Shown here: positions 1 to 12,300 of the stretch, piece by piece
How the letters are laid out: the number at the start of each line of letters is the position of its first letter
Numbering within the stretch: position 1 is the stretch's first letter
Assembly (NCBI GenBank): GCA_025024175.1
Contig: QCXZ01000003.1
Coordinates: forward strand, 34,682,257-34,746,256
Direction of reading: 5' to 3'
Source: Rhyzopertha dominica
Taxonomy: Eukaryota; Arthropoda; Insecta; Coleoptera; Bostrichidae
DNA length: 64,000 bases
The notes under the pieces: generated by a model
Told to the model about the DNA's origin: nothing
Database searches by the model: none
What the model saw: only the letters and a program-made list of their open reading frames with translations
Program-made: the position numbers and the translations under genes

Positions 1-780
1 GTCATCTACTGAAAAAAGGTTCACTGTGATAGCCATAGCACGTTTTAAGTTCCTCTTGCTTCAAGTTTTCTCCTCTGTATCGTGGGTCCAGAAGATTGCC
101 GCCTTATGTGTGTCTGTACAGATCATTTCAATCCGATTTTCAAAATTGTCCAAACAGGTGATTCTTCCATAATTGGATTCGTCAGTAGTTGTAAGCCGCA
201 TGAAGCTTGAACCTGATAGGACGATTCCAGCTAGATAGCGTCACGCGCGATTAAAAGATTTTGACCAATTTTGACCTAGTCAAAATCTCAGTAAATTGAC
301 TGCACTCAATTGATCAGGCACAATTCTACAATTCTACCTGTGAATGGTTAAAATGGTACAGTTGCATTATACACCAAATTAAAAGCCACATATAGTTTGT
401 CCACAATCTATATTTATATGCTCGCTACTGATAAATCGGTTATTAAGAGAAATAGAGCAACGGTTAAATGGAGAATGTTTTGCAGAATTCAATATTCGCA
501 AAAAAATCTCATTACAAAATGATCGTGACTTTTTTTAACTGCAAGATATTTTGAAAAAAACTTAAATTTGCAGATTTTATTTGTCATCAATCAATCAATA
601 ACGCCTAATGAGGTCGCTTTTATATTGTATTGCCGGGAAAACTTAAACAATGTTTAACTAGCACATGACTGAGACAGGCTTGCCCGAATGCTGTATTTAT
701 TTTCGCACTTAAAAAAATGAAATCGCTTGTATTTGTTTTGTTTGTCTTAAGTCCTGCTTGGACCTCGTTTTTTTCTGTTG
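1..780. other. No gene seen; AT-rich unassigned DNA
   Basis: I see no coding exon, RNA gene or bounded repeat here. The stretch is AT-rich with many stops in every frame. It borders the LINE remnant that begins near 835. Confidence 0.5.
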
Positions 781-834
781 CTTTATCTTTTATTCTAACT
801 TATTCGAATTTTTTCAAAAGTTAACTATATCACT

Positions 835-1102
835 GTTGTAATGCGATATCCTCTTACCTTATCATAGGACTGTTTAAAATCTACAACTAATAAACATTAT
901 TCCTTTTTGTTTCCATAGTGTTCTACTTGAAATGATGCCGTGTCTTGTCTAAATCTAGCCTATTACTTTCCTCTTTCTTCTTGTAGTGAGGTTCTTAGTT
1001 TGACTTTTGGGTAAATAGTTAAGACTTTATACGAGATATTGAGAGGGGCTATTCTCCTATAGTTAGAGAATTCTGCATAATATCTCCTCTTTTGTGCATT
1101 GG
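835..1102 (-). pseudogene. Decayed LINE reverse transcriptase fragment
   Basis: Read on the minus strand, one frame shows SNYRRIAPLNISYKVLTIYP (about 1068 down to 1009) and then LLVVDFKQSYDKVR (about 895 down to 854). These resemble the YRGISLLN-type segment and the LFIDFKQAYDSV-type segment that carries the first catalytic Asp of non-LTR reverse transcriptases of the RTE/CR1-like kind. In-frame stops lie between them, and an upstream IHK-GD-like piece is in another frame. No YADD box was found. It is a dead 5'-truncated or internally eroded copy. The clade assignment is an inference from these short matches. Confidence 0.55.
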
Positions 1103-1479
1103 TGTGTATATTGCTTCTGTCTAGTTTTGCTTAATTTTTCTCGAGACCATCAATTGTAGGTTTTCCGTTGATAGCTCTCCGCCATATTTGAGTACCTCAG
1201 TAGTAATGTTATTGTTGCTAGAAATTTTTTTGTTCTTCCTTTTTTGTTATTGACTATAATCTGTATATCTTCAGTACTTGGAGGTTCTACCTCTTGATAA
1301 CATATATCCTCTGTATCCATGTTTCCATTTTTCTTTTCTTATTCTTACTTTCGTCTGTCGTTTAACAGTTTTTTATATTTTCATCTGGTCATCGTATGTT
1401 TTTTGTCCTAACACATCCTTTTCTTTGTGTGTGTGAAACATGCTTTAGTAACCTCCTTTTATTTGACTACTTCTGTCGG

Positions 1480-1630
1480 ATGAAAACGGCGAGAGGGCGA
1501 CCGTTGAATTGATGGACAAATGAAGTGAGATGATATTTAAAAGAATGTGGGATTACAGACTGGAAAAGAAGCAATAGGCAAAAAAGGAAGCCAAGGGGTC
1601 AAATCGAGTTAGAGTCGCAGTCATAAGCTA
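1480..1630 (+). pseudogene. Possible LINE C-terminal tail remnant
   Basis: On the + strand, ARGRPLN, a stop, WTNEVR and ITDWKRSNRQKRK resemble the RGRP..RW.D(D/E)(V/I)+...W...A..R..W tail that follows reverse transcriptase in RTE-like elements. Two stops interrupt the frame. The orientation is opposite to the reverse-transcriptase fragment at 835-1102, so the two are either separate insertions or a rearranged copy. Confidence 0.35.
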
Positions 1631-1640
1631 GCGTTTATGA

Positions 1641-4560
1641 GGTTATTTTAGATTGATAAAGTCAACTCATCTGATATTAAGCTGCAATATGCATTTAAAA
1701 TTGACTGGTTTCACAGGTAATATTTTAAATTACATTCATATAAGAAAATATTTAAAAGGGTGCTGACATTGCGTCTTGATATACCTACACCAAACTCTTT
1801 TCTGTGCGCAGAGTTAATTAATTAATTCCTGCCTAGTGTTCTCAGGTTTAGATACATCAGAGTACATATATTGCAAATGTGAGCAAAAGGTCATTGTCAC
1901 TGACGTGCACAACATATTGTGGCTTTTCATTATAGTAAACGAAATCGTAAAGGTCTAAGCTGAAGCACGAAATCCACATTAAGAAGCTTAATTTTTGTTG
2001 CCGGATTTAATATGCGGCAGGTCGATTGTTTAGTGTTATGAAGTCATGCACTGCTAATACCAATAGCATGCGCCTATAAAAGGCGGTTGCTAATGTCTTC
2101 GCACGGTGCGTATTAACTTATTTAATTACGTACGACAATGGGCAGTGTTCAAGAGGCCAGGTTTTCATTTAGATTTAAATTTTTGTAATGATTTTCATTG
2201 CGTTCACGAGAATGAACGAGACGATTCGCAGTTAAAACTAATTATAATCAAATCTGTTTATTAGGTACCCAGAAACAGCTTGCATTCCAATCAAACGCTA
2301 ATAACCAAACCTTTCGAGCTCTGATAATTAAACCTCTCTTAATTACTAGCCATAAATAATGCTTTAAGTGCCGTTTTAACGCGCCTGTAAATGTCACGCC
2401 TCGAATTTTTAAGTCCAACTTTAAATCTCTAAAAATATAATATACAAAAATTGAATAAAAAGAATCCGCTCGTAAACGTCAGTCCAGAGATTGTTCTCCT
2501 GGGGCCGTCAGGACCTACGTCATGGGTAGCCTATTTCGCACTCTCCTCTTTCAGCAGGCGCGAAACTGTCGTAACTCGAACTGCATTTAGAGTAATAATA
2601 ATTTCAGTTTAAGCACCAACATTATGATCCCAGCAACCAGGCGCACAACAAAGGCTGTCACTGTCAGACTGTGAGCTGCCCGTGAAGCATTGTTTACTAT
2701 ATAGTGCTGGAAGTGTTGCTGAACCCATATTAGCAAATGTGGGTGTAAAATAAATCATTTTGTTCACCTAGGGGTTTAACAGTCTATTCCAGAGCACCTC
2801 AAACGCTAACTAGACGATGTAGCGTTCGTGTGCAGCTTACAGAACGTTTATTGTATTTAAAAATTCGGAAGAGGTTCATTAACGAGTTGTCGGCCGGACG
2901 AGAGGAACAATGCCCTGTCTAAACGCCAATTAACTTTGTAATAATGAACGCAGTGTCTTATTTTGCAGCAATTCTAAAAAGTGCTCTCAATCTAAGTAAA
3001 ATATGTTCATTTCTGTTGCTAAGCAACTTAACTGTTGTGACACAATAATAATTGTAATAGTATATCAAAGCTAATTATTGCTATCTAATATCGGTACTTT
3101 TAATTTAAGAGAGAATAACGGCCGGACACTTCTTAGTTTCTCAGAATTGATCTCCCAAGTAATGTGCGCAATGCGTATGTGTGTACGAGTATGTTGGCTT
3201 TTAGATCTCAGATAGGTAAAAAGATTAGTTATATGCATTTTTGATTTTATCCGATGTATCTGACTAACTGAAAAAGGAGGTAAGAAAATAAAGAGATATT
3301 TATCAATATACCTAATATGTACGTATGATTCTTACCTGAATTTATTTCAACGCTTGTGCAACTACACTACAATTACTTATATCTATAACCAAATAATTGA
3401 ACTCAAAGAACGCGCTATTTTATTTTTTATACAAAGTTCACAGACACCTGCATACACATGCAGAATTGTCAAAGAATAGGTAAGTGGAAGTATACTTAGT
3501 GCCCCTTAAATATGTTTGATTTTGTCTCTATTTTTGAATATCGTTTGCATAATAATTTCAACTTTATTTTGTTGCTTTTACGGTAATTCTTCTTTTCATT
3601 AGCGTTGTCCATCTTAAAGGAAAAATAACCAACAGACCTAAAGTTGATTTCGTACGCGATAACAATGCCGAGCAATATATCACTGGCTTCGCTGCTGACT
3701 TCCTACCGGGTTATTTCTGTACTAAATTAAATGAATTTTTTTTGTGAGCTAGATAAAGGATAGACGCACTCTTTTAGTATTCAATAATTGCATATTTGGT
3801 CTCGAACTAAAGCTAAAGAGAGACAAGGATGGATAAAAATTTCGAATTTTCAAACTTCTTTTTTTTTGTTTTGAGGATAGAAATTAGAAAAATTAAAAAC
3901 AGGAATAGTACATACGCTCATTAACTACAGATTCATAAAAGTTGCAACATGTTTTCTCATTTTATAAGTTCACGAGAAGTTTTCTTCCGCACGTCTGAAT
4001 TGAACAAGTTTTGTAGCTAGATATTCCCCCTTGAGAGATGTACTGGTAATATGTCGAACATGTAGGCCCACATAGCGCTCACTCTATGTAATTAATTGAC
4101 CAAACAGGACGTTAATTACTCAGGCATATAGGTACCACAGATACTTATGTCTTCGTCCCATTAACGCAAAATCATCAAATTTCTTCTCAAGGGCTAGAAT
4201 TGAAAGCTGAATATTTAAAATTTTAAAAAATCCTACGGTTAAATGGATCGTTTATTTCTACTAAGTTAGCTAATAAGGGTGAGGACCTTCTTGGATTATA
4301 AAAGCTCGATGAATGGGAATCTTCAATAACAGCTGAAAACTGTAGTGGAGAAGCTGTAGGAAACAAGATCAGTTTTCAAAAGAATCATTGTTACAAAGAA
4401 ACACCACCTTAACAAGTAAACCCAAAAGAACATATAAACCATAAACAAATCCAGCATTTAATAATTAATTACACGCGACCATATTCTCAAGTGTATAATC
4501 TTATATTCAATGTTTGTTCTATAATACTATTGCGTGTACGGGTTCTAACTTAACGTCCTT
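1641..4560. other. Unassigned non-coding DNA with homeodomain-site-rich patch
   Basis: No exon or transposase is recognisable. Positions 2030-2400 are less AT-rich in parts and hold many TAAT/ATTA cores (for example around 2228-2240 and 2326-2345) with a TATAAAA-like string near 2075. This texture is typical of insect cis-regulatory DNA but is only suggestive. The rest shows nothing definable. Confidence 0.3.
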
Positions 4561-4566
4561 TATTTG

Positions 4567-4850
4567 TACACTAGTACCGAACTAAATTTAAATACCACTA
4601 GTTGAATACACTACTATTTTAATACTACTAATTCAATTAACCGCTATTCAAAACACTACACTTCACTACAATCACTCCAAAAAGTTATAACACTTGGGTC
4701 TCTTTGTTTGTTTACTTCGCGCTCTATTTGTCATGGTTCGCTTCACAATTGGCCTAGAGCCTTCAAGACCATACGAGAATAAAAAACCTTAGGCAACTGC
4801 TTCAACATCAGTCTGGTTGTCTGATCCGCAGGCGCTAAGTGCACTAACAC
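4567..4850 (+). repeat. Dispersed repeat family R1, copy A
   Basis: This begins with a CACTAGTACCGAACTAAA-type block, continues through short degenerate CACTA/AATTCAA tandem motifs and a CACTTGGGTC segment, and ends with CAGTCTGGTTGTCTGATCCG. The same order of blocks recurs at about 22384-22735, 30724-30990 and 38412-38715. No coding capacity or terminal inverted repeat was recognised, so the class is unknown. Confidence 0.55.
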
Positions 4851-5559
4851 CTAGTACTCGTAATTACATTACATAATTTTCAGTTTATTGTATAATTATA
4901 CGTATAGGTACCTAATAAAGTTCATGCTTAAACTTAAACAAAAATTATAGATTATAAACTGCCACTTAACATTTGCTATCTCCACTGGTCATTACTTCCG
5001 TACAATAATATTTAAGAAAAGACAAAACCTTAGTTTGTACTGAACAATCAATTAATGATTAATCAGCCGCCCCATAGCTTTTAATTTTAGCTATGGCTTA
5101 ATGGCACCTAATAAGGCTTTCAAATAGATACAATACAGGTTTAAATAGACCGGTCTAAAGCACTTGTTAAGATCACTGTATGCGATATATCAAACATGAA
5201 CATGTAGGTGTTGTCATAACATGTAACTAAAAGAAAAACAAGACCATTCTAATCTCATTTGAACGTTAATACCAGAAGTGGAAAATTCTCAACTTAATAT
5301 TATTATTCTAATCTCGTCTCCATTTTCAGCACTAAAAATTAAAAGATAACTCAACGGATATGGTGACTGACATAGAAATAAGAACACCCAATAATAACTG
5401 ACTATCTAATAAGCCTTGTGTACTTGTTTGCTGGAATAAAGTAAGTAAGTCATTGAAGGGCAGACTAAAAGCAAACAATAAGAATGATTTGAAAGGAATA
5501 ATAATAGAAGGAGCCTCCATAGTTCTCTATGCACCCATTAACGCGTCTAGTCATTAACT

Positions 5560-5965
5560 CAGTCGTGATCGATTTCATGTGAGGTATTGTTGGCCATCAT
5601 ATGTACCAACACAGAATCTAGATTCATCGTTGGAAACAACAGTGTGTCATTCTAGGTCCACTGTGGTCGTTCTCTGCAGGCTCCTTTCGGTTACGTCATG
5701 GTTACGCCGACACTCTGTGTTATCCAAAACTTCTTGTTTATCGGCAAACAGTTCGCACCGCAATATGCATTCTATATTCCGTAAATCACTTGTCTGCAAG
5801 CGTCTTTATTGGCAGGTAGGAGTGATGCTGTTCTTAGAACCAAGAATATTATATGAAGATCTTAGCGTTTTGAGATTCTTCGCCAAAGCTCTGTACCTCT
5901 CTCCGTTTAGCCATCCTGGAACCACACCTGACTGTTGTCACTACCGACATTATCTTCTATCAGAT
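5560..5965 (-). pseudogene. Decayed Tc1-like transposase fragment
   Basis: On the minus strand a short reading frame near 5655-5590 gives VVSNDESRFCVGTYDGQQYL, matching the (V/I)FSDESRF...DGR block around a catalytic Asp of Tc1-family DDE transposases. The sequence before it (about 5960-5660) appears to be the eroded linker of the same protein, with stops and frame changes. The 132-codon open frame on the opposite strand is a shadow of this remnant, not a gene. No inverted repeats were found around it. Confidence 0.5.
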
Positions 5966-5977
5966 TCGTTAAGTTAA

Positions 5978-7059
5978 CGAAAATGTGCACGACTTTTTTC
6001 TGTAGGCATGCCGAAATGCCACCGCAACTACTTAGTCATAAAGTTTGAATTTAACGCCTATTTTCTAAAATTAATAACAAACTTAAAAACACACAATACA
6101 AAAACCAATTTGACTGTACTTATTAAATATAATTCAAATAAAACAAGTAATGCTGGTTGTATTATTATGTCACTCCGTATATTAAAAAAGCAGTAAAAGA
6201 GCTAAAGCTGTAGTTCTAGGCTTTTTAATTATTATGTTGTAAGTGCTGTTGTGTTCAGTCACAGGGCTTAATTTCTAGCAGAATTAATATATCAAAATGG
6301 TATTTTAGGTGCGCAATATTAAGACTAAGGTGAAATAAAGCGTTTCAAAACTAATTAGCTTTATTTATTTAAAACTTCGCGTCTTCTAACAACTTTTTTG
6401 GTATCATCTCGAAGTCATATGATGACACACACATCGACACATTTCGTTTCTTAGGGCAAAGTAACTTATTATAGGTTATGAGGTTCAAATTGGTTGAAAA
6501 TAAAGCCGTACGTTGGATGTCGCGGGGCTCGAATTTAGGTCCATTTTTGTTAGCCGTATCTGTTAAAATTCTTGGCTTTACTTTTTAGCTTTACGTTCAT
6601 GCCTTGATAACTTATCTACAGATACATCACTTACATTTTAAAGAAACGTAGAAGGCGATGAAGATTGGAAAGTCATTCATTAAAACATTAAACAAAAGTG
6701 ATGTATATGTGTGTCTTACACTCTGAAAACTTTCTAATTCTCAATAGCAATTTACTTTCAATTGAATACTTACGAAATGCATTTTGGAATATTATCGGCA
6801 CGATATGCAATACTGAGTATAACACACAGTGAGATTTATAAACCCTTCGTTGCAAAGAAAATTATAGGCAAAGTCAGTGGTATTCCTGCACCAGGCGTGC
6901 ATTAACAGATTACTCCAGAAATAATTTTTAAGAAAAAAAAAGATATTGTATCAGTGGCGCACAGAGTTTGCATTTATTAAAAGCAGTAGATAAAGAGGAC
7001 TTGATTGAATGTTTACCGCTGAATCCAAGACTTCAAAAATGTAATGACTTGTTTTCTTC
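5978..7059. other. No gene seen
   Basis: AT-rich DNA with only short chance open frames. Nothing recognisable as an exon, RNA gene or bounded repeat. Confidence 0.45.
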
Positions 7060-7260
7060 TACAGGTTATCCTAACTAAAATTTCTACCACCTAAAATATC
7101 CGATTTTGTCCAGGTTTGGAAAAAATGCTGAAACAAATCAGTTTTAAGTTAAAAGAGGGCCAAATTTTATTTTGCTTTCAAACTTATATCTGCATCTTTC
7201 TAGCGTCCGGAGCCACCCCTTCAAAAAATTTAAATAGCAAGAGGAGTCGAGTGACATCAT
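7060..7260 (+). repeat. Left long terminal inverted repeat of the Tc1/mariner-like host element
   Basis: Inverted counterpart of about 14640-14876. The best-matched part is the AAAATTTAAATAGCAAGAGG segment at about 7226-7245. The outermost part is more diverged. Confidence 0.55.
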
Positions 7261-7276
7261 TTTGGCACTGCTTTCA

Positions 7277-7281
7277 CTGTG
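7277..7281. repeat. Target site duplication CTGTG (left)
   Basis: CTGTG immediately precedes the LTR at 7282 and recurs at 13500-13504 immediately after the other LTR. A 5-bp duplication is normal for BEL/Pao integrases. Confidence 0.9.
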
Positions 7282-7633
7282 TGTGGCGTAATTTCTATGA
7301 GCGCCGGTTCGGATTTTAAATATTTTGTGGACTGTATTTGGGAACTATTTTTAATTGAATGGCAATGACTTACCCTGATGATTATTCAGTGGGTGCCAGA
7401 GGTTCTCTTTCTTAGGGAATCTTAGACAAAAGGAGGAGGGACGAAGGGATTGAAGAAACCCAATGGAATCCTCTTCGCCGTCAGATTTTATTTGGGAATT
7501 CGCTGACGAAAAACTATCGGAGGCACGATAACTAAAGAGCCACTCTTTTCACGGGCGGTAAAATTGTGACTGACTCTACCTTCGGCGCGCGCATGACAAG
7601 TGCTTACAAAAGGTTTTAAATTTGGCGCTAACA
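7282..7633 (-). repeat. 3' LTR of the BEL/Pao element (352 bp)
   Basis: In element sense it starts TGTTAGCGCC and ends GCCACA. It appears identical base for base to 13148-13499. TGTTAG-type starts are common in BEL/Pao LTRs. Confidence 0.95.
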
Positions 7634-7646
7634 TCCTGCCCCGCCG
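7634..7646 (-). other. Polypurine tract of the BEL/Pao element
   Basis: In element sense GGCGGGGCAGGA lies directly before the 3' LTR. Its position and purine content fit a plus-strand primer. Confidence 0.75.
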
Positions 7647-7847
7647 AATAAAAATGAATAGGATAAATATATGTAAACGAAAAATTAGCTTCAAAAAACT
7701 CAAAGGAGGAAAATCAATACCAAAAAAAACTTAATTCCAAACTGCTTTTGGAAATAACAAATAAATCTAATGTTCAAAAACACCCAATAATAATTAAATT
7801 AACAAACAAATTTCTTAGTCCAGTATCTGAACCTATTAGAATAAATT

Positions 7848-8102
7848 CTATTGGTTCGGCAAAGGACATAACTTTGCAACAGGTCGTACGTAAGAGCCTG
7901 TCCTAGTTTTCACTAGGGCAACTCTAGCAATGCCGTCTTTGCCAGGATATAAACGTTCTATGACAGCTAAAGGCCAATTCAATGGTGGAAGATTATCATG
8001 AATAATAATAACGATCATTCCTTCTGATGGGGGGTGGTTATTGTATTCCATTTTTGACGGGACTGCAATGTAAATAAGTATTCTTGACGCCATCGCTTCC
8101 AA
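7848..8102 (-). CDS. BEL/Pao pol, C-terminal domain (third frame segment)
   Basis: An 84-codon open segment carries DNLPPLNWPLAVIERLYPG and then TRTGSYVRPVAKLCPLP, the typical end of BEL/Pao integrase proteins (DUF5641-type C-terminal domain). It overlaps the end of the 434-codon integrase segment and is in a different frame. The first residues before DNLPP, including the Met at 8102, are a frame artefact, and the true reading enters from the integrase frame near the C6 run at 8030-8037. It ends in a stop about 214 bp before the 3' LTR. It is part of one pol protein and not an independent gene. Confidence 0.8.
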   Translation of the reverse strand: MEAMASRILIYIAVPSKMEYNNHPPSEGMIVIIIHDNLPPLNWPLAVIERLYPGKDGIARVALVKTRTGSYVRPVAKLCPLPNQ

Positions 8103-9340
8103 TAATGCTGTACTAAAGAATCTAATAATTTATAACGATTAAGTAAACCCTTTGGTGATTTGTCATTAAAATGTTCAACGGGTAATGACGCTACTGGCGA
8201 TCCATACAAAAAGTGGGCTGGAGTTAATGCAACAGGATCAGAAGGATCAGTACTAAGTAAACATAATGGTCTCGAATTCAAAACTGCTTCGATCTGGGTT
8301 AGAACAGTGTAAAACTCTTCGTAAGTTAAAATCTGGTTTCCTATGACTCGACTCAAGTGGGTTTTGACGCTTTTAATATTGGATTCCCAAAATCCGCCCA
8401 TCCAAGGAGATGATGGTGGATTAAATTTCCATGTAATTTTGAAGGAATTTAATTCTCTTTGAAAAGCATCTTGGAATCCGCGACTTTGAGTTAACTGATA
8501 GATTTCATCAAATTTTGTTTTTGCACCGACAAAGTTTGTGCCACAATCAGAGAAGAGAGTAGCGCAGTTCCCTCTTCGGCATATGAAACGTTTAAAGGCA
8601 GATATAAAAGCATCAGAGGACAGATCCGAAGCCAGTTCTAAATGAATGGCCTTAGTAGACAGGCATATAAACAGACAAATATAAGCCTTCTGGCTTTTTA
8701 CACCCCTGTGACGAGACATGGTAATTGAAAATGCTCCCGTGTAATCTACACCGGTCGCTAAAAAGGCTTTAGCGCAATTCACACGTTCAGAGGGTAAATC
8801 TGCCATAAAAGGATAAATAGGCTTAGGATTTATTTTAAAACAAGTGTTGCATTTCCAAACGCGTTGGCGAATCATACTACGGGCTGACAAAATCCAGTAA
8901 TTTTGGTATAATAATGATTGTAAAAGATGAGCTCCAGCGTGGCAGTATTTTTTATGGTAATAATCAACAAGCAAGCTCACAAACGGATCAGATTTGGGTA
9001 ATAATATGGGATGCTTTTGATCAAATTTAATATTTGCATTTGATAATCGACCACCTACTCTAATTACTTTGTTATGAATGAATGGATGTAATTTTCTTAA
9101 TTTAGAATTTGACAAAATTGCTGTTGATTTTTCCAACGAAAGGTATAACTCTGCAAAATGTTTCTGCTGCACTGCTCGAATTAGATATGTTTCAGCAACG
9201 CATAAATCATCATTGCTTATACTGCTATGGTTAGGCAAAATTTTCAAAAAACGCAAAACATAGACCGTTGAATTTAAAAGTTTAGACCAAGAAGAAAAAC
9301 GATTAAGTAAGTTATACAAACTTGATTCTTCTTGTTCTGT
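8015..9340 (-). CDS. BEL/Pao pol, integrase segment (second frame segment)
   Basis: An open frame of 434 codons from the internal Met at 9319, extending a few codons further upstream in the same frame. Counting from that Met: an HHCC zinc-binding module with H122, H127, C157 and C160; then an integrase core with D192 (GVDYTGAF), D258 (FSDCGTNF) and E312 (GGFWES), the DDE triad that cuts and joins element DNA to the host; then the start of the C-terminal domain (LTPAHFLYG, HYWKRW). All key residues are present. The frame ends early at HQKE because of a frame change at a C6 run; the rest of the domain continues at 7848-8060. It belongs to the same polyprotein as 9274-12927. The Met is not a real start. 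Confidence 0.9.
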   Translation of the reverse strand, partial: TEQEESSLYNLLNRFSSWSKLLNSTVYVLRFLKILPNHSSISNDDLCVAETYLIRAVQQKHFAELYLSLEKSTAILSNSKLRKLHPFIHNKVIRVGGRLSNANIKFDQKHPILLPKSDPFVSLLVDYYHKKYCHAGAHLLQSLLYQNYWILSARSMIRQRVWKCNTCFKINPKPIYPFMADLPSERVNCAKAFLATGVDYTGAFSITMSRHRGVKSQKAYICLFICLSTKAIHLELASDLSSDAFISAFKRFICRRGNCATLFSDCGTNFVGAKTKFDEIYQLTQSRGFQDAFQRELNSFKITWKFNPPSSPWMGGFWESNIKSVKTHLSRVIGNQILTYEEFYTVLTQIEAVLNSRPLCLLSTDPSDPVALTPAHFLYGSPVASLPVEHFNDKSPKGLLNRYKLLDSLVQHYWKRWRQEYLFTLQSRQKWNTITTPHQKE

Positions 9341-12300
9341 GGCAATAAGAACACGATTTCATCCGTTATGGAAGGGGAATTCAAGTCAGAAACAGCTTTA
9401 ACAGGCCACTGATAGAAATCTAAACCCAACCACTGGGGCCCAGAAAACCACGTTTCATTTTTTACTAGTTGGGAGGGTGTCAAACTTCTGGAAACACAAT
9501 CAGCAGCGTTTTCTTTGCCAGGGACAAAAAACCAACAATCAGGAGATATATTCTGATGAATCTGCGAGATTCTATTAGAAATGAAGGGTTTGCATTTTTG
9601 AGGTTGAGAATTAATCCATCCTAACGTTATAGTGGAATCGGAGAAAGCATATATCTTGTGAATGCGATCACCGTAAGTATCTTTTAAGAACCTTAGCTGT
9701 TTTGCCAACAACGCGGCGGCAGAGAGCTCTAATTTAGGTAAAGTTAGTTCGGGTGAAGGAGATACTTTAGATTTTGCGATCAAAAGGAATACCTTGGGAA
9801 TTTGTTGTGGCAAAACAACTTTGCAGTAGATTACGCAACCATACGCTACCGGACTCGCATCACTAAAACCAATTAAAGTGATCAAGGTATCTGAAAACAC
9901 GTTTAAATGTCGGGGAATTTTGATAGTATTAAGCAAATGCAACTCTTTTTGGAAGATGTACCACAATTCTCGGATAGTTTTAGGTGCAGGGTCATCCCAA
10001 TCCAATTTTAATGCCCAACATCTTTTTATAAGTAACTTTACAAACAAAGTAACAGGAGCTAAGAAATTTAATGGGTCGAATATGCGGGCTACTATTGATA
10101 GCATATTGCGTTTAGTTGGATCGACCATTTTCATGTCTATCTTAAAAGAAAATGTATCAGTGCTTGGATTCCAAAAAAGGCCTAACACACACAAATCGTC
10201 GCGAGCAAAATCTAAATTCTCTATCAACTTATAATGGTTTGGAATTTGGGACAAAAACTCGGAGGAATTAGACATCCACTTTACCATTTGGAAACCGCCA
10301 GAATTAAACAAATTAACTAGAGAAAAATGGGCTGTAACAGCATTGTCGACATCCGGTAAGCTACAAATCAGGTCATCAATATATAAAGTTTTGGTCACAA
10401 GAGATACTGCTTCTGGATATAATGCTCCTTCGTCATCAACTAACTGTTTAATAGTACGAAGACTAAGGTACGGTGAAGATTTGACCCCAAATGTAACTGT
10501 GTTTAACTCATAGATGGAAACAGAGGAGGTCTCGTCAAATCTCCATAGAATCCTTTGGAACCGACGATGTTCTTCAATAAGATTAATTTGACGGTACATT
10601 TGTCTGATGTCTGCAGTTACTGCTACCGGAAATAATCGGAACATTAATAAAATGCGTAGAAGATCGTTTTGTAACTTGGGTCCTGTATAAAGGATATCAT
10701 TTAAAGAAAACCCATTTTCAGTTTTCATGGATGCGTCGAAAACTATTCTACAGGGGGTTGACGAACTTTGCTTGAAAATACAATGATGTGGAATATAGTA
10801 AGAAGGCATTGTTGAATCATCTTCTAGTATCAGAGACATATGTCCCTGATCTATATAATCTCGTAAGATATTGGCATAAACAACTTTAAGATCAGGGTTT
10901 CTGTGCAAACGCTTTTCTAGTGAAAATAAACGATTTTGAGCATAAGAATACGAATTTCCTAATTTCGCAGGATCATCGCTAAAGGGTAGGGCAACAGCAT
11001 AACGTCCTGTATCAGGATTACGTTTTACCGTTTGTATAAAAAATGATTCACAGATGGGATCTTCTTCTTTACGAGTTGGAGTGGTTAAATGAATAGCACG
11101 GGGTATTGTAACAAGGGGATTTACCGCAAGAAATGTATGACTGGATTTGGAAAAACTATCGATAAAAGCCTCACTTGTGGATGCCTTACCCATTACTATG
11201 TAGCCTAGGCTGGTGTCCAGTGCGGTAGTTGAAGAATCTTTTACGTGATGGGATCTTATAATGCTAGCGAACACGTTGGCACCGAGTATTCCTTGAATAT
11301 TCCCTGGTATATGAAAAGTTGGATCGGCGAGTTGTAAATTTTGGAGGTAATCTAACGAGTTCAGTTTAACTGGAACTTCTGGCAACTGGTTTGTTATTTT
11401 ATCTACTAACAAAACTTCAAAGCCATACTTGGCTGAACGATCTACACGAGATGATATTACTATATTACATTTACCTTTAACTAATTGACAATTACCACCA
11501 ACACCGGAAATATTAGATGATATCTTTTCATAAGGTAAGCCTAATGCTTTGCAACAATCAATTGTTAATAAATTGGACATAGAACCGCTATCTATCAAAA
11601 CTCGAATTGTTTGCATTTTATTCCATCTGTCAACAACGTTTACTTGTGCAGTAGACAAAAGAACAATAGTGGGCTTTATAGACTTCGATATTGTGCTACA
11701 AAGAATTTGTACATCTTTTGAAGAAGAAGCGCTATTTTGGAGATCGTTATTAGTCTTGTCTTTAAGAGTATTGCGGTGTAACAAAGTATGGTGCTTTAAT
11801 TTACAAATAGTGCAGGAAAATCTCGAGGTACATGATAATAATTTATGCTTACTGGAAAAACAGTTAATACAAAGATTGTTATCTTTAACGATCTGAAATC
11901 TCTGATCTGGGTTTAAATCCTTAAAATACTTACAATCAACGAGTAAATGAAATGATTTCTTGCACGCTACACAATGATTATTGGGTTGACTTTGCGTCAC
12001 AAAGGTTTTGCTAAATCTATGATTAATGTTACTAACGGCCTTTTGCTTGTCATTTCTGGGTAAAACTTTACTTTGGTGCTTAATAAATTTGAGAAACTTG
12101 TCATACGTAGGTATTTCATCATCGTTTTCAACTAATTCGAAAGTATTAACAAATTCCTGTGGTAATTTCGACATCGCTATGTGGGTAAAGATAAAATCTG
12201 TCAAATTTTCTAACTTTAGGCGCTTTAATGCGGTAACGTTGGTATCAAATTGTTCTAGAAATGTCTGCAAAGTGTGCGATTGGATACTAGAAGCAGGGCG

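Noticed and set aside
5579..5977. 132-codon + strand open frame
   Set aside because: It is antisense to a Tc1-like transposase remnant and matches nothing itself.
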